Counted from the first letter of the stretch, positions 42,535 through 51,803 are shown. The stretch is 64,000 nt of DNA from Pseudaminobacter soli (ex Zhang et al. 2022) (GCF_014595955.1 NZ_JABVCF010000014.1:112431-176430); one strand, 5' to 3'. Made by a program: numbers and translations. Notes: generated by a model from the letters alone, not told the origin.

Positions 42535-44432
42535 TTCGGGTGCCCTCCTGCGAGGCTGGATTCCATAGGGACGGGGGCTTTCGCGGACGGCAGCGCCCCG
42601 GCCGGGGAGATGCGAAGCGCCCGCAGGGCGTTGAGGATGACGGCTACGTCGATGGCTTCCTGAAGGAGCGCGCCCTCGACCGGCGTGAGAAATCCGAAGG
42701 CGGCGGCGACCATGCCGAGGACCGACAGTCCTATTCCGACGACGACGCTCTCCAGCGCGATGCGGCGCGCGCCACGAGCGATCTCGATGCCTAGTCCAAG
42801 GCGATCTATGCGGTCGACCAGGAGGACGACGTCCGCGGCCTCGGCCGAGGCAGCAGCGCCTCGGGCGCCCATGGCAACTCCCACGTTGGCTGCCGCCAGC
42901 GCCGGCGCGTCGTTCACACCGTCGCCGACCATCATCACCGGACCGTGCTTGTGCTCTGTGAGCACCAGCAGGACCTTCTGGTCGGGGGTGAGGCCAGCGC
43001 GGATGCCGTCCAGCCCAAGGCCCTTCGTTACCCTTTCAGCGACCTCCAGACGGTCGCCCGTTGCAAGAAGAATCCGTTCGATCCCGTGTCTGCGAAGGTC
43101 CGCCAGCATGCCGCGCGCGTCGTCGCGAAGCGGGTCGGCCATGACCAGGTGCCCCGCCAACTGCCCGTCGACCGCGACGGCCACCAGGACCGACCCTGCC
43201 GCGAGCGCGGGGTGCCCGGCCGCCGATCCGATCCGGTCCGTGACGAATCCATGTCCGCCGATGACGATGGTGCGGCCTTCCACCTCTCCGCGCAAACCTT
43301 CGCCGGGAACCTCGGTCACGTCTGACGGCAGGGGAAGGGACATTCCCCGTGCCTTGGCGACGGCGACGATCGCCTGCGCCATGGGATGCTTCGAAGCCTG
43401 CTCGAGTGCCGCAGACAGGCGCAGGATCTCGCCCTCATCCAACTCCAGATGGCTGTCTATGGAAACGATCTGCGGCCGCCCTTCGGTCAGCGTCCCGGTC
43501 TTGTCGAGGATCAGGGTGCGGATACGCCCCATGGTCTCCAGGGGACCCGCGCCCTTGATCAGCACGCCAAAATGGGCCGCGCGCGACAGCCCGGCCACCA
43601 ATGCCACGGGAACGGCGAGGATCAGCGGGCAAGGCGTCGCCACGACGAGAACGGCAACGGCACGGATCGGATCGTCCGTAAACCACCAGGCGACGAAGGC
43701 GAGCCCGACGGTGACTGCCAGGAAGCCAAGCGACCAGCGGTCGGCAAGCCGCGACATCGGCGCCTTCGACCGCTGTGCTTCCTCCACAAGCCGCACGATG
43801 CCGGCGTAGGTGCTCTCCTTGGCCCGCCGGGCAGCAACGAGGTCGAAGGCCTCGCCCGCATTGGTGGAGCCGCTCAGTGCCTCGCCACCTGCCTCGATGC
43901 GGACCGGAAGCGATTCCCCGGTCAGGGCCGAGGTGTCGAGGAAGGCCGAGCCGGAAGCAATGGTGCCATCGACCGGAACGACATCGCCCTGCCGGATCAG
44001 GAGGAGGTCGCCCGGCGCAATATCGTCCAGGGGGACGTCTTCCAGGCTGCCGTTGCGGTGCCGGGTCGCAGTGCGTGGAACGCGCGAGAGGAGGTCGTGC
44101 ATCTCGCGGCGGGCGCGGCCTTCGGCAAAGCTTTCGAGGAAGGTGCCGCCGGAATACATGACCGCGACCACGGCCGCCGCAAGGGTTTCGCCGAAGACCA
44201 GGGCCGCCGACATGGAGAGCGCGGCCACGATATCGAGTCCGACCTCGCCGCGCCAAAGACTGCGGAGGATTTCCACCAGCAGCGCCGCCAGGACAGGAAC
44301 CACGCCGGCGAACCACACGCTCGGGGCAAGATGGGACCAGCCCGTAAAGTACAGGGCCAGGCCTATGACAAGGCCGCCCAGCGCCAGCGCCAGCAGCGCC
44401 GTCTTCAGCCGGTCCTCGTTCGAATGCTCCAT
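42531..44432 (-). CDS. P1B-type heavy-metal ATPase with unusual TPCPL motif
   Basis: The 633-residue pump has TGES (171-174), D310 in LILDKTGTLTE, HP at 349-350 and GDGVNDAPALAAANVGVAMG. The transmembrane metal motif is TPCPL (266-270) rather than CPC or SPC, and there is no N-terminal metal-binding domain, so the ion is unclear. Membership in an operon with a VIT transporter suggests Fe, Mn or Co. Inner-membrane efflux is expected. Confidence 0.9.
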   Translation of the reverse strand: MEHSNEDRLKTALLALALGGLVIGLALYFTGWSHLAPSVWFAGVVPVLAALLVEILRSLWRGEVGLDIVAALSMSAALVFGETLAAAVVAVMYSGGTFLESFAEGRARREMHDLLSRVPRTATRHRNGSLEDVPLDDIAPGDLLLIRQGDVVPVDGTIASGSAFLDTSALTGESLPVRIEAGGEALSGSTNAGEAFDLVAARRAKESTYAGIVRLVEEAQRSKAPMSRLADRWSLGFLAVTVGLAFVAWWFTDDPIRAVAVLVVATPCPLILAVPVALVAGLSRAAHFGVLIKGAGPLETMGRIRTLILDKTGTLTEGRPQIVSIDSHLELDEGEILRLSAALEQASKHPMAQAIVAVAKARGMSLPLPSDVTEVPGEGLRGEVEGRTIVIGGHGFVTDRIGSAAGHPALAAGSVLVAVAVDGQLAGHLVMADPLRDDARGMLADLRRHGIERILLATGDRLEVAERVTKGLGLDGIRAGLTPDQKVLLVLTEHKHGPVMMVGDGVNDAPALAAANVGVAMGARGAAASAEAADVVLLVDRIDRLGLGIEIARGARRIALESVVVGIGLSVLGMVAAAFGFLTPVEGALLQEAIDVAVILNALRALRISPAGALPSAKAPVPMESSLAGGHPK

Positions 44433-44437
44433 CGCGC

Positions 44438-45418
44438 TCAGTCCATTGTTGGCCGAACCGCGGCCTTGCCGCCGTTTCCGAACAGGCGACCGATTCCGCA
44501 GCGGCGAATGCTATCCCCTTCGCCGCGATGCAGGAACAGGGCTTCAATCCCCAGCCTGCCGGCGAGTGTCCCGCCCTTGTCCGGGCCGAGCACCATGAGC
44601 GCCGTCGCCCAGGCATCGGCCTCCGCGCAGGTTGGTGCAATGACAGTGACCGAAGCGGGAGATCTCAGCAGCGGCGCGCCCCGGGCCGGGTCCATGGTGT
44701 GGGAGAGCCGCCGGCCCTGGACGTCCACCCAGTGACGGTAATCGCCGGAAGTCGCAACGGCGCAGTCCTGCAGAGACAGGATCGAATGTGGTGCGCGGCG
44801 CTCTGGATCGGGTTGCTCCACGGCAACCGACCAGGGCTCGCCATCGGGTCTGAGGCCCATGGCGCGCATCTCGCCGTCTATGCCCACCAGCCCATCGCCG
44901 ATGCCGAAGCCCCCGAGAGTGTCGGCGAGACGGTCCACGCCGTATCCCTTGGCGATGCCGTTGAGGTCGAGCGTGATCGGTACGCGTTTGCGGACCCTGG
45001 CTCCATCGAACTCGAGCGCGTCGTGGGCAGGCACGCGCCGCGCCTGCATTGCGCTGCGGATGCGCTCAGAACTGGCATTTGCGGAGCCGAAGCCCCACGC
45101 GGTCACCGCGTCACCTATCCCGATGTCGAATGCCCCGCCCGAAGCCCGGCCGATCGCTACGCCCAGCCGGATCACTTCGAGAAGGCGTCCTGGAAGCGTC
45201 ACCCACTCCTGCGCCGGAGTTCGGCTGAGGCGCATCAGGTCGCTGTCGGGCTTCCATATCGACATCTGCGCGTCGACCTCATCGATGGCAGCCTGCAGGG
45301 CTGCCCGGACAGATCCAGCGTCGAAGCCGGGAGGAGCATAGAAAAGCGCGGACCAGCGTGTCCCCATGGTTGGTCCGTTGAGGGCGTGGCGGGCGAGTTC
45401 AGTAGACATCTTCGACAT
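44438..45418 (-). CDS. apbE: FAD:protein FMN transferase (ApbE family)
   Basis: The 326-residue protein has GTRWSALFY near the start, TLDLNGIAKGYGVDRLAD, GDGLVGIDGEMRAMG and SHTMDPARGAP, all typical of ApbE. It attaches FMN covalently to Thr/Ser in flavoproteins or acts on flavin in the periplasm. No lipobox or clear signal peptide is seen, which is unusual. It overlaps the 3' end of the PepSY-flavodoxin reductase gene, its probable partner. A start nine bases downstream is possible. Confidence 0.88.
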   Translation of the reverse strand: MSKMSTELARHALNGPTMGTRWSALFYAPPGFDAGSVRAALQAAIDEVDAQMSIWKPDSDLMRLSRTPAQEWVTLPGRLLEVIRLGVAIGRASGGAFDIGIGDAVTAWGFGSANASSERIRSAMQARRVPAHDALEFDGARVRKRVPITLDLNGIAKGYGVDRLADTLGGFGIGDGLVGIDGEMRAMGLRPDGEPWSVAVEQPDPERRAPHSILSLQDCAVATSGDYRHWVDVQGRRLSHTMDPARGAPLLRSPASVTVIAPTCAEADAWATALMVLGPDKGGTLAGRLGIEALFLHRGEGDSIRRCGIGRLFGNGGKAAVRPTMD

Positions 45419-47609
45419 AGCGCCCCTGCGCCTTCAAGACGGCTGGCGACAGGCCCTGCGGTTCCAGCATCCGAGTCAGTACCTCGGAGACACCGGCCGC
45501 CATCTGCCGCCCGCCGCAGACCATGACCCGCGCGCCCTCCCGTATCAGCCGAGCGGCCTCGGCTGCCTCGGCCCGCAACGCATCCTGGACATAACGCGGG
45601 CTTGCCCCGCGCGAGACCGCAGTGGACAGGCTTGAGAGCCTGTCTGCGGCCGACCAGGCTTCCAGTTCCTCGCGGTACAGGAAGTCGCTGCCCGGATGCC
45701 GCATGCCGAAGAACAGATGGATCGGTCGTCGCGACGTGTTGGCGCGGATGAATCCTGCAAGCGGACCGATGCCGGTGCCTGCTCCGATCAGGATCAGGGC
45801 ATCGCGGTTTCGGTCTGCGTGGAAGGCAGGATTGCGGCGGATGAAGGCTGCAACTGTCCCACCCGCTTCAAGCCCCATCAGTTCGCCCGAGCAGATGCCG
45901 CCGACATGCTTGCGCACCACGATCTCCAGGAAGCCATCGCGGCTGCCCGAGGCGAGCGAATAGAAGCGAGGCATGGGCGATCCTTCCGGTAAGATGCCGA
46001 GCAGGTCTCCTGCCTCGAAACCAGCGAATCCTTGTCTTGTCAGGCGCTGCCACGCGGACAGGCGCGGCAGCGCGAAGCGCAGGATCGCGGTCGGAGCCTG
46101 GACCTCGTGCCCATAGTCGCGGCGCGAGACCAGCGTCAGCGCGTCGGTCTCGGGGTGGACGAGCTGGTGGTTGAGCTCCAGGTCGATGCCGAGCGCCTCG
46201 CCAAGCGTGCGGCTCCAGCGTGCGAATTCCTGCGGCGACTGACGGTCCACGGTGTCGAATGGCAGCAGAAGCGGCCAATTCTTGCCCTCCGCCGCGACGG
46301 CAACCGCCTCTGCGTAAGCGCAGAAGGCAGGAAAGCTCCGGTCGCCGAAGCCCAGTACCGCCAGCGGCGCATCCGGCGCGGCGGGAAGCCGGGCCAGGCG
46401 ATCCAGGAAGCCTTTTGCAGAGGCGGGGGCATTGCCGTCACCGTAGGTCGCGGCAAGCACCACATACCGTCGCGCGCGGGAGAAACGGGTGGGGTCGAAC
46501 ATCGACATTGGCGCGGCGTGGACGTGCTGCCCGGCGCGGGTCAACGCCGAGTGCAAGGTCGCGGCAAAGCCCCAGGTGCTGCCGCCTTCGCTCCCGACAA
46601 GGATGACCGTCTCTGCGCGGCCCGGCGCGGCATTGTCGCGAATCCTTGGGCGACCGCTGCGCCCCGCGAGCCAAATGAACAACCCAGTCACGCCCATGGC
46701 CGGAACGCCGAGCGCCATGAGCCCGAGCAGCAGGCCGAGAAGAGAGGCACCCTGTCCAGTGTGGAGCATGTAGATGATTTCTGACACACGCTGCCAGCCA
46801 CTCAGGTCTGACCAGCCGAGCGTCGCTCCCGTCCCCTGATCCAAATAGCCGGTGCCGCTGTCGGTCTTCAGCGTAAAGACGTCAGTGGGGTCACCGGGAT
46901 AGGGGAAGCTCAGCTCGCGCAGACTTGAAACGGGCGTCTCGGCCAGCAGCGGCATGGATTCCAGCCGGGCGCCCATCTCGCCGCTCACCGTGGAAGGCAG
47001 TTCCGGCACTACCGCCTTGTCGGGAAAGAACCCGAATGTCGAGGCCGTCATCCAGAGGGCCGTTGCCGACGACAGCAGGAGGCCGAGCACGGCACCCCGC
47101 GCGATCTCGACATGGACACGTCCTGCCAGAGGCCTCCGAAGCGGAGCGAACCAGCGTCTCCATCCTCCTGCGCGACGCGCGACCAGCATGCAGCCGGAGA
47201 CGGCGAGGACAAGCATCGCTGCGGCTCCGGCGGCCATGGCGATGCGGCCAGCATCATCCAGGAACAGCGAACGATGAAGGTTGGTGAGCCAACGCTCCAC
47301 TTTGTTGGAATCAGCGGAAGCAACGGCGGCTCCCGTCGCAGGGTCGATAACCACCGATCCAGGCGTGCCGCCGTCGAACCAGTAGGCGGTGATGCGACCG
47401 GAGGGCGAGCGCTTGATCTGCTCGACACCCGGGATCGTTGCCTTGATGCGCATGGCGAGGTCCGCGACGCTCATCGCCTGTTCCGCCTGCGGCGCGGCGA
47501 GCCGTTCCGCTGCCGGGAAGACGGACAACGCCGCACCGGTGACGGCGAGCATCGTCACGAGGGCAAGAGCCAGGAGACCCGGCCAACGGTGAAGGGCACG
47601 GACTATCAC
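45399..47609 (-). CDS. PepSY-TM / flavodoxin / FAD-NAD(P)H reductase fusion
   Basis: The 736-residue protein starts with GTG and combines four N-terminal helices of PepSY-associated type (1-320; VTGAALSVFPAAE, MLHTGQG), a flavodoxin domain (about 340-480; VGSEGGSTWGFA, AATYGDGNAP) and a ferredoxin-NADP reductase-like domain (about 500-736; RFYSLASGS, IGAGTGIGPLAGFI, VCGGRQMAAGV). It looks like an inner-membrane reductase passing electrons from NAD(P)H across the membrane, as in ferric or sulfite-type reductases. It fits the DUF2271/ApbE neighbours. Confidence 0.9.
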   Translation of the reverse strand: MIVRALHRWPGLLALALVTMLAVTGAALSVFPAAERLAAPQAEQAMSVADLAMRIKATIPGVEQIKRSPSGRITAYWFDGGTPGSVVIDPATGAAVASADSNKVERWLTNLHRSLFLDDAGRIAMAAGAAAMLVLAVSGCMLVARRAGGWRRWFAPLRRPLAGRVHVEIARGAVLGLLLSSATALWMTASTFGFFPDKAVVPELPSTVSGEMGARLESMPLLAETPVSSLRELSFPYPGDPTDVFTLKTDSGTGYLDQGTGATLGWSDLSGWQRVSEIIYMLHTGQGASLLGLLLGLMALGVPAMGVTGLFIWLAGRSGRPRIRDNAAPGRAETVILVGSEGGSTWGFAATLHSALTRAGQHVHAAPMSMFDPTRFSRARRYVVLAATYGDGNAPASAKGFLDRLARLPAAPDAPLAVLGFGDRSFPAFCAYAEAVAVAAEGKNWPLLLPFDTVDRQSPQEFARWSRTLGEALGIDLELNHQLVHPETDALTLVSRRDYGHEVQAPTAILRFALPRLSAWQRLTRQGFAGFEAGDLLGILPEGSPMPRFYSLASGSRDGFLEIVVRKHVGGICSGELMGLEAGGTVAAFIRRNPAFHADRNRDALILIGAGTGIGPLAGFIRANTSRRPIHLFFGMRHPGSDFLYREELEAWSAADRLSSLSTAVSRGASPRYVQDALRAEAAEAARLIREGARVMVCGGRQMAAGVSEVLTRMLEPQGLSPAVLKAQGRYVEDVY

Positions 47610-47621
47610 TCCTGCTCCCCT

Positions 47622-48092
47622 TTACATGCCGTAGCTGAAGTTCGCGATGTAGCGGCGGCCCTGGACGGACTGGCTCGCGCCGCCCGCCGTCAACGGCACC
47701 GCGATCTCGTTGGGACTGTCACGCATGTCTTCGACGGCGGCGTCGATGTGCAGGATGTATCCGGCGTCGAATAGAGCGTCGGCGAGGTCCAGCGTGATTT
47801 CCATCTGGCGGCCAGCGCCCACGCTCGCCCCGGTGATGCCATTGATCTCGGCCGTGTTGCCGCCGGTCGCGCGGTACCAGTCTGAGAGGTGCTCGTAGTA
47901 CTTGGACTTGGTTCCGGCCATCCAGAGGCTGCCGGCATAGGCCCCCTTCGGGTCCGTAACATAGATGGCCAGGTAGGCTCCGTTGCCGCCATAGTTCTTC
48001 AGCGTCGTCGTCAGGGTTACCGGCTTCGCCATGGCGATGCCGGAGAGCGTCAGCGCCGTGGTCAGCGCCAAGGCGGCGAAGATCGTTCTCAT
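47622..48092 (-). CDS. DUF2271 periplasmic protein
   Basis: The 156-residue protein has a signal peptide (MRTIFAALALTTALTLSGIAMA) and the DUF2271 core with GAYLAIYVTDPKGAYAGSLWMAG and HLSDWYRATGG. Members stand next to PepSY reductases in many proteobacteria, and are thought to work with them in the periplasm. Coupled by 12 bases to the reductase gene. Confidence 0.85.
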   Translation of the reverse strand: MRTIFAALALTTALTLSGIAMAKPVTLTTTLKNYGGNGAYLAIYVTDPKGAYAGSLWMAGTKSKYYEHLSDWYRATGGNTAEINGITGASVGAGRQMEITLDLADALFDAGYILHIDAAVEDMRDSPNEIAVPLTAGGASQSVQGRRYIANFSYGM

Positions 48093-48133
48093 TGTGCTGT
48101 TCCTTGGGTTGGCGTGGATGCGGGACGGCGGGC

Positions 48134-48496
48134 TCAGTTCACCTGGACTTTTGGTGCCGCGCCGCTACCGAAAAGGCCGTTCTGCGGGGGAGCCACGCTC
48201 CCGGCAGGAGCCGGGCCGGACGAGTTGCCGGGGCGGGACTCGTCGTCATCCTCTCCATCGCCTTCATCATGGTCGTCGTCATCGCCTCCATGACGCAGCC
48301 TGCGCCCATGACGGCGGTCACCATCGTCATGGTCGCCGACCAGCACTGGAGACGCTCCGGAGTCCCGCGATGCAGCCAAGGCCGCGTCACGCGATCCTTC
48401 GAACTGGACAGAGCCGTGCATCGCGCTCCACGCGGGCAGGCCGATCGCGGCGACGAGCGCCGTCGACGCGAACAGGATGGCAAAGGTCCTTTTCAT
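48134..48496 (-). CDS. Secreted Asp/His-rich protein
   Basis: A signal peptide (MKRTFAILFASTALVAAIGLPAWS) precedes a mature part dominated by DHDDGDRRHGRRLRHGGDDDDHD and Gly/Pro/Ser, with no fold. The Asp/His density suggests low-affinity metal binding in the periplasm. AGGAG lies before the ATG and the 19-bp motif lies upstream at 48572. Probably first gene of the metal/flavin operon. Confidence 0.7.
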   Translation of the reverse strand: MKRTFAILFASTALVAAIGLPAWSAMHGSVQFEGSRDAALAASRDSGASPVLVGDHDDGDRRHGRRLRHGGDDDDHDEGDGEDDDESRPGNSSGPAPAGSVAPPQNGLFGSGAAPKVQVN

Positions 48497-48571
48497 GTCA
48501 GCATCTCCTTTTTCTGATGCTGCGTTTTTGGAGGCCGCGCCTGATCCCTTCCTGACGGGAACGGATTTTCT

Positions 48572-48590
48572 GCTTCAGCTTGCCGTCAGG
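48572..48590 (+). promoter_or_regulatory. Candidate response-regulator operator GCTTCAGCTTGCCGTCAGG
   Basis: This 19-bp motif lies upstream of the Asp/His-rich protein gene; 16 of 19 bases match the site at 49724-49742 next to the response-regulator gene. A CCTGACGG (48551-48558) opposite it forms an inverted repeat with its CCGTCAGG half. Confidence 0.6.
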
Positions 48591-48598
48591 AATCGAAA

Positions 48599-48621
48599 GG
48601 CCCCGCCGAAATGACGGGGCC
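48599..48621 (-). terminator. Terminator-like hairpin after cytochrome b561
   Basis: GGCCCCG pairs with CGGGGCC around a 9-base loop, with CCTTTC following on the minus strand. It lies about 35 bases past the cytochrome b561 stop. Confidence 0.5.
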
Positions 48622-48654
48622 GGAATCCTTGTGCCTGAACCCGGGGCTGCCGGC

Positions 48655-49341
48655 TTAAGCGACGTCGCCGGGAGCAGGTGGCCTCTTGCGGCCCGTGATC
48701 ATCGCGCGGGGCAGGTTCTCCTTGTGCCGGAAGGATGCCAGCGCCACTCCGCCCACATGGACCGCCACCAGAACGAGCATCAGGTTGGCGAGAGTCTCGT
48801 GCACCTCTTTCAGTGGGCCCCCGGTCTTCGCGTGGCCGTAGCCGCGCGTCCCGACTTCCGCCCTATTGCCGCCGCCGTCCGCGAACGCGGGGGCGACGAT
48901 CTGCAGTTGCTGGGCAGCGGCCGCAGCGCGGTCCGGCTTTTCCAGAAGCCATCCGGTGAACGCCGTTCCGGACAGCGTTACCAGGAGCGCCACGATCATG
49001 GCCGCGCCCGCCGGGTTGTGGCCGAGGTAGCGCCGTTCCTTGAATCTCGCCATGTCGCCGATGTAGGAGAGTGTCTGGACGGGCCCGCGGATGAATCCTG
49101 CGAACCGGGCATAGCGGCTGCCCACAAGGCCCCACAGGATCCGCAAGCCCACGAGTGCGGCAACCGCGTACCCTGCAAACTCGTGAACGGGCTGGATTTC
49201 CTCAGCGGTGAGCCATGCGATGGCAAATGCCCCGACCAGGCCCCAGTGAAAAACTCGGACCAGCGGATCCCAGACGCGCACCGACCGCGCGGCCGCGTCG
49301 GGGGAACCGGGCGTGGCTGCGACAGGGTCATTGATCGTCAT
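48655..49341 (-). CDS. Cytochrome b561-type membrane protein
   Basis: Start at 49341 (MTINDPVAATPGSPDAAARS) gives 228 residues. The four helices contain heme-ligand candidates in VRVFHWGLVGAFAIAWL and IQPVHEFAGY, and near KEVHETLANLMLVLVAVHVGGV. The protein would carry electrons in the inner membrane, in line with the PepSY and reductase genes around. It overlaps the upstream PepSY gene by 14 bases. Confidence 0.88.
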   Translation of the reverse strand: MTINDPVAATPGSPDAAARSVRVWDPLVRVFHWGLVGAFAIAWLTAEEIQPVHEFAGYAVAALVGLRILWGLVGSRYARFAGFIRGPVQTLSYIGDMARFKERRYLGHNPAGAAMIVALLVTLSGTAFTGWLLEKPDRAAAAAQQLQIVAPAFADGGGNRAEVGTRGYGHAKTGGPLKEVHETLANLMLVLVAVHVGGVALASFRHKENLPRAMITGRKRPPAPGDVA

Positions 49342-49642
49342 GGTGGCCTTCTCCGTCGCGGTGCCGATGACCGGCCCCGTCCTGTTCGATCTCAAGGATT
49401 TCGAGGGATGACGGATGGATGGTGACTTCGATCCGCTGGCCTTGAGCATCGGTGCCGTCGATCTCGTAACAGCCGTCGTCGATCTTGATGCGACGAACTG
49501 TCCAGCCCTTCTGGGCCGCAAGCGCGGCGACGGCCTCCTTCGGCTTCCATTCCGCCATGGGGACAAAGCATTCGTCTTTGGCCAGCGCCTGTCCTACAGG
49601 CAGGACCGCGACACATGCGAGAATTGTCAGGGTGCTCCGCAT
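49328..49642 (-). CDS. Small periplasmic PepSY-domain protein
   Basis: Start at 49642; 104 residues with a signal peptide (MRSTLTILACVAVLPVGQALA) and one PepSY repeat (WKPKEAVAALAAQKGWTVRRIKIDDGCYEIDG). The C terminus is His-rich (GHRHRDGEGHHDD), probably metal-binding. It overlaps the cytochrome b561 gene and is divergent from the response regulator. Confidence 0.85.
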   Translation of the reverse strand: MRSTLTILACVAVLPVGQALAKDECFVPMAEWKPKEAVAALAAQKGWTVRRIKIDDGCYEIDGTDAQGQRIEVTIHPSSLEILEIEQDGAGHRHRDGEGHHDDQ

Positions 49643-49691
49643 GGGCCAAGACTCCATTCCACCCGGATTCGCGGCTACCTTGCAAGGTCAA

Positions 49692-49710
49692 GCTGACGGC
49701 ATCCTGAAGC
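49692..49710 (-). promoter_or_regulatory. Inverted copy of the 19-bp operator-like motif
   Basis: On the minus strand it reads GCTTCAGGATGCCGTCAGC, matching 16 of 19 positions of the motif at 48572. It faces the PepSY-cytochrome b561 genes. Confidence 0.55.
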
Positions 49711-49723
49711 TCGCTCGCATTTC

Positions 49724-49742
49724 GCTTCAGCCCGCTGTCAGG
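49724..49742 (+). promoter_or_regulatory. 19-bp operator-like motif facing the response-regulator gene
   Basis: It reads GCTTCAGCCCGCTGTCAGG and lies 44 bases before the response-regulator ATG. Together with its inverted copy it suggests that the regulator controls both divergent units and itself. Confidence 0.6.
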
Positions 49743-49785
49743 CAGGCTCGTTAAGGACGACGCGCGTCTGGAAAGGCGAGAGACG

Positions 49786-50445
49786 ATGCGGATCCTGCTT
49801 GTAGAGGACGATGGCGTGCTGGGCGATGCCGTGCGCGACCAGATCGCTGGCGATGGCCACTCAGTCGACTGGGTCACGCGGATCGATGCGGCCCGGGACG
49901 CCATGGCGGGCGCCGCCTACGACCTGATCCTGCTCGACCTGATGCTGCCTGACGGCAGAGGGATCGTGTTCCTTCGAGCCCTGCGGGCTGCGGGGGACGT
50001 CACGCCCGTCATCATCCTGACTGCGCTTGACCAGGTTTCGGACCGGATCGACGGCCTGACGACTGGAGCAGACGACTACTTGGTGAAGCCGTTCGATCTC
50101 GACGAACTGTCGGCGCGCATCGGCTCGGTGGCGCGCCGATATACGGGAAACCCGAACCCCATCATCCGGCACGGGACGCTGGACATCGATATCGCCCGCC
50201 GCAGCGTGCGCCGGGAAGGCAAGCCCGTGCAACTGACGGCCCGTGAATGGGCCCTGCTCGAAGCGTTCCTCAACCGACCTGGGCAGCTTCTCTCGAAGGC
50301 GCAACTCGAGGAGAAGCTCTACGATTTCGATGCCGAGGTGGAGAGCAACACGATCGAGGTCCACGTCAGCAGGCTGCGCAAGAAGCTCGGCACCGGCCTC
50401 ATCGAGACCGAGCGAGGCCTCGGCTACAGGCTGGCCCAGGCATGA
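49786..50445 (+). CDS. OmpR-family response regulator
   Basis: The 219-residue protein has the receiver acid pocket (EDD at 7-9), the phospho-accepting D51 in LILLDLMLPDGRG, the conserved lysine in DYLVKPFDLDEL, and a winged-helix DNA-binding domain (about 125-217). It overlaps the kinase gene by ATGA. The closest style is QseB/PmrA/TctD. Divergent from PepSY genes, so it probably senses metal or redox stress. Confidence 0.92.
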   Translation: MRILLVEDDGVLGDAVRDQIAGDGHSVDWVTRIDAARDAMAGAAYDLILLDLMLPDGRGIVFLRALRAAGDVTPVIILTALDQVSDRIDGLTTGADDYLVKPFDLDELSARIGSVARRYTGNPNPIIRHGTLDIDIARRSVRREGKPVQLTAREWALLEAFLNRPGQLLSKAQLEEKLYDFDAEVESNTIEVHVSRLRKKLGTGLIETERGLGYRLAQA

Positions 50446-51803
50446 GGCGTCCCCGAAGCCTTCAGGGCCGGCTGCTCCTTTCACTCGGGGCGGTACTGCT
50501 CGTGATCTGGGTCGGCGCGGCCTGGGCGACGGCTGTCCTGCTGCGGCACGAGATCGAAAAGGTCTTCGATTCCTCTCTCCAGGAGACCGCGCAGCGCCTG
50601 CTTCCCTTGGCGGTACTGGATATCGTCGGCCGCGAGGACGGAGACGCCGCCAGCCAGCGGCTCGGCGCAATCCGCAGTCACGACGAGCTCTTCACCTACG
50701 TCGTCCGCGACGACAAGGGCAAGATCCTCCTCCAGTCGCATGCGGCCGACCTGTCGGTCTTCCCGCCTTACGAAGGTCCTGGGTTCGGTCGGACCGCGAC
50801 GCATCGCCTCTATAGCGAAGAGGCGCTGCAGGGCACCGTCCGCATCACGGTGGCGGAGCCGCTCGCCCATCAGGCCAAGGTTGCGAGGGAAGTCCAGATA
50901 GGACTCGGCCTGCCAATTCTTCTGGTGATCCCCGCCGCCTTCGTCGCCGTTGTACTTGCGGTGCGGAGGAGCACAAGGCCACTGCGGGCGTTCCGGGAAC
51001 AGCTCGAAACTCGAAGCGAGAAGGAACTTGGGCCTGTCGCCTCCGACGACCTGCCCAGCGAACTCGCCCCGTTGGCCGTCACCCTGAACGCGCTGCTCGA
51101 AAGGCTCAAGGCTGCCTTCGAGGCAGAACGCAGCCTTGCCGCCAACACAGCGCATGAACTGAGGACTCCGCTCGCCGGAGCGATTGCCCAGGCGCAGCGC
51201 ATCCGGAAGGAAACCGTGGAATCGCATACCGCTGAGCGGGGAGCCGAGATCGAGGCGAGCCTCAAGCGGCTGACAGCGCGCGCCGAGCGGCTCATGCAGT
51301 TCGCACGGGCAGAAGGCGGGCGCCTCCGATTGGACCGGCCCTCGGATGTTCGCGCGACGCTGCGGGTCGTGATCGACGACATGCGGAGGAGCGTGCCGGC
51401 GCATAGGGTGACCTTGTGGGTGCCCGAAGTTCCGGTAATGTCCGACATCGATCCCGATGCCATCGGGATCCTGTGCCGCAACCTCGTCGAGAACGCCGTC
51501 CAGCATGGCAGCCAGTCGTCGCCAGTTGAAGTGACGCTTGACCCGGATGGGCTGCTGACTGTCTCCAACGACGGAGCGGTCGTTCCGCCCGAGAGGCTGG
51601 CGAACCTGGGGGACCGGTTCGAGCGAGGCGAGTCTTCTGCCCGCGGCACTGGGATCGGCCTGTCGATCGTCTCGACGATTGCCGACCGCATAGGCAGCCC
51701 GCTCACGCTCAAATCGCCAAGGCCCGGCACGACATCGGGTTTCGAAGCCAGCGTTAAACTTGTAACCGCAAAAGAGGTCGACGACTTTACAAAATCACTC
51801 TGA
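50442..51803 (+). CDS. Sensor histidine kinase
   Basis: The ATG at 50442 overlaps the regulator stop; 453 residues. Two helices (about 10-33 and 155-176) flank a periplasmic domain with GFGRTATHRLYSEEA. A HAMP-like linker is followed by the H box AANTAHELRTPLAGA (H238) and ATP-binding N and G boxes (NLVENAVQHGSQ, GTGIGLSIVSTIADRIG). The sensed signal is unknown. Confidence 0.92.
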   Translation: MRRPRSLQGRLLLSLGAVLLVIWVGAAWATAVLLRHEIEKVFDSSLQETAQRLLPLAVLDIVGREDGDAASQRLGAIRSHDELFTYVVRDDKGKILLQSHAADLSVFPPYEGPGFGRTATHRLYSEEALQGTVRITVAEPLAHQAKVAREVQIGLGLPILLVIPAAFVAVVLAVRRSTRPLRAFREQLETRSEKELGPVASDDLPSELAPLAVTLNALLERLKAAFEAERSLAANTAHELRTPLAGAIAQAQRIRKETVESHTAERGAEIEASLKRLTARAERLMQFARAEGGRLRLDRPSDVRATLRVVIDDMRRSVPAHRVTLWVPEVPVMSDIDPDAIGILCRNLVENAVQHGSQSSPVEVTLDPDGLLTVSNDGAVVPPERLANLGDRFERGESSARGTGIGLSIVSTIADRIGSPLTLKSPRPGTTSGFEASVKLVTAKEVDDFTKSL

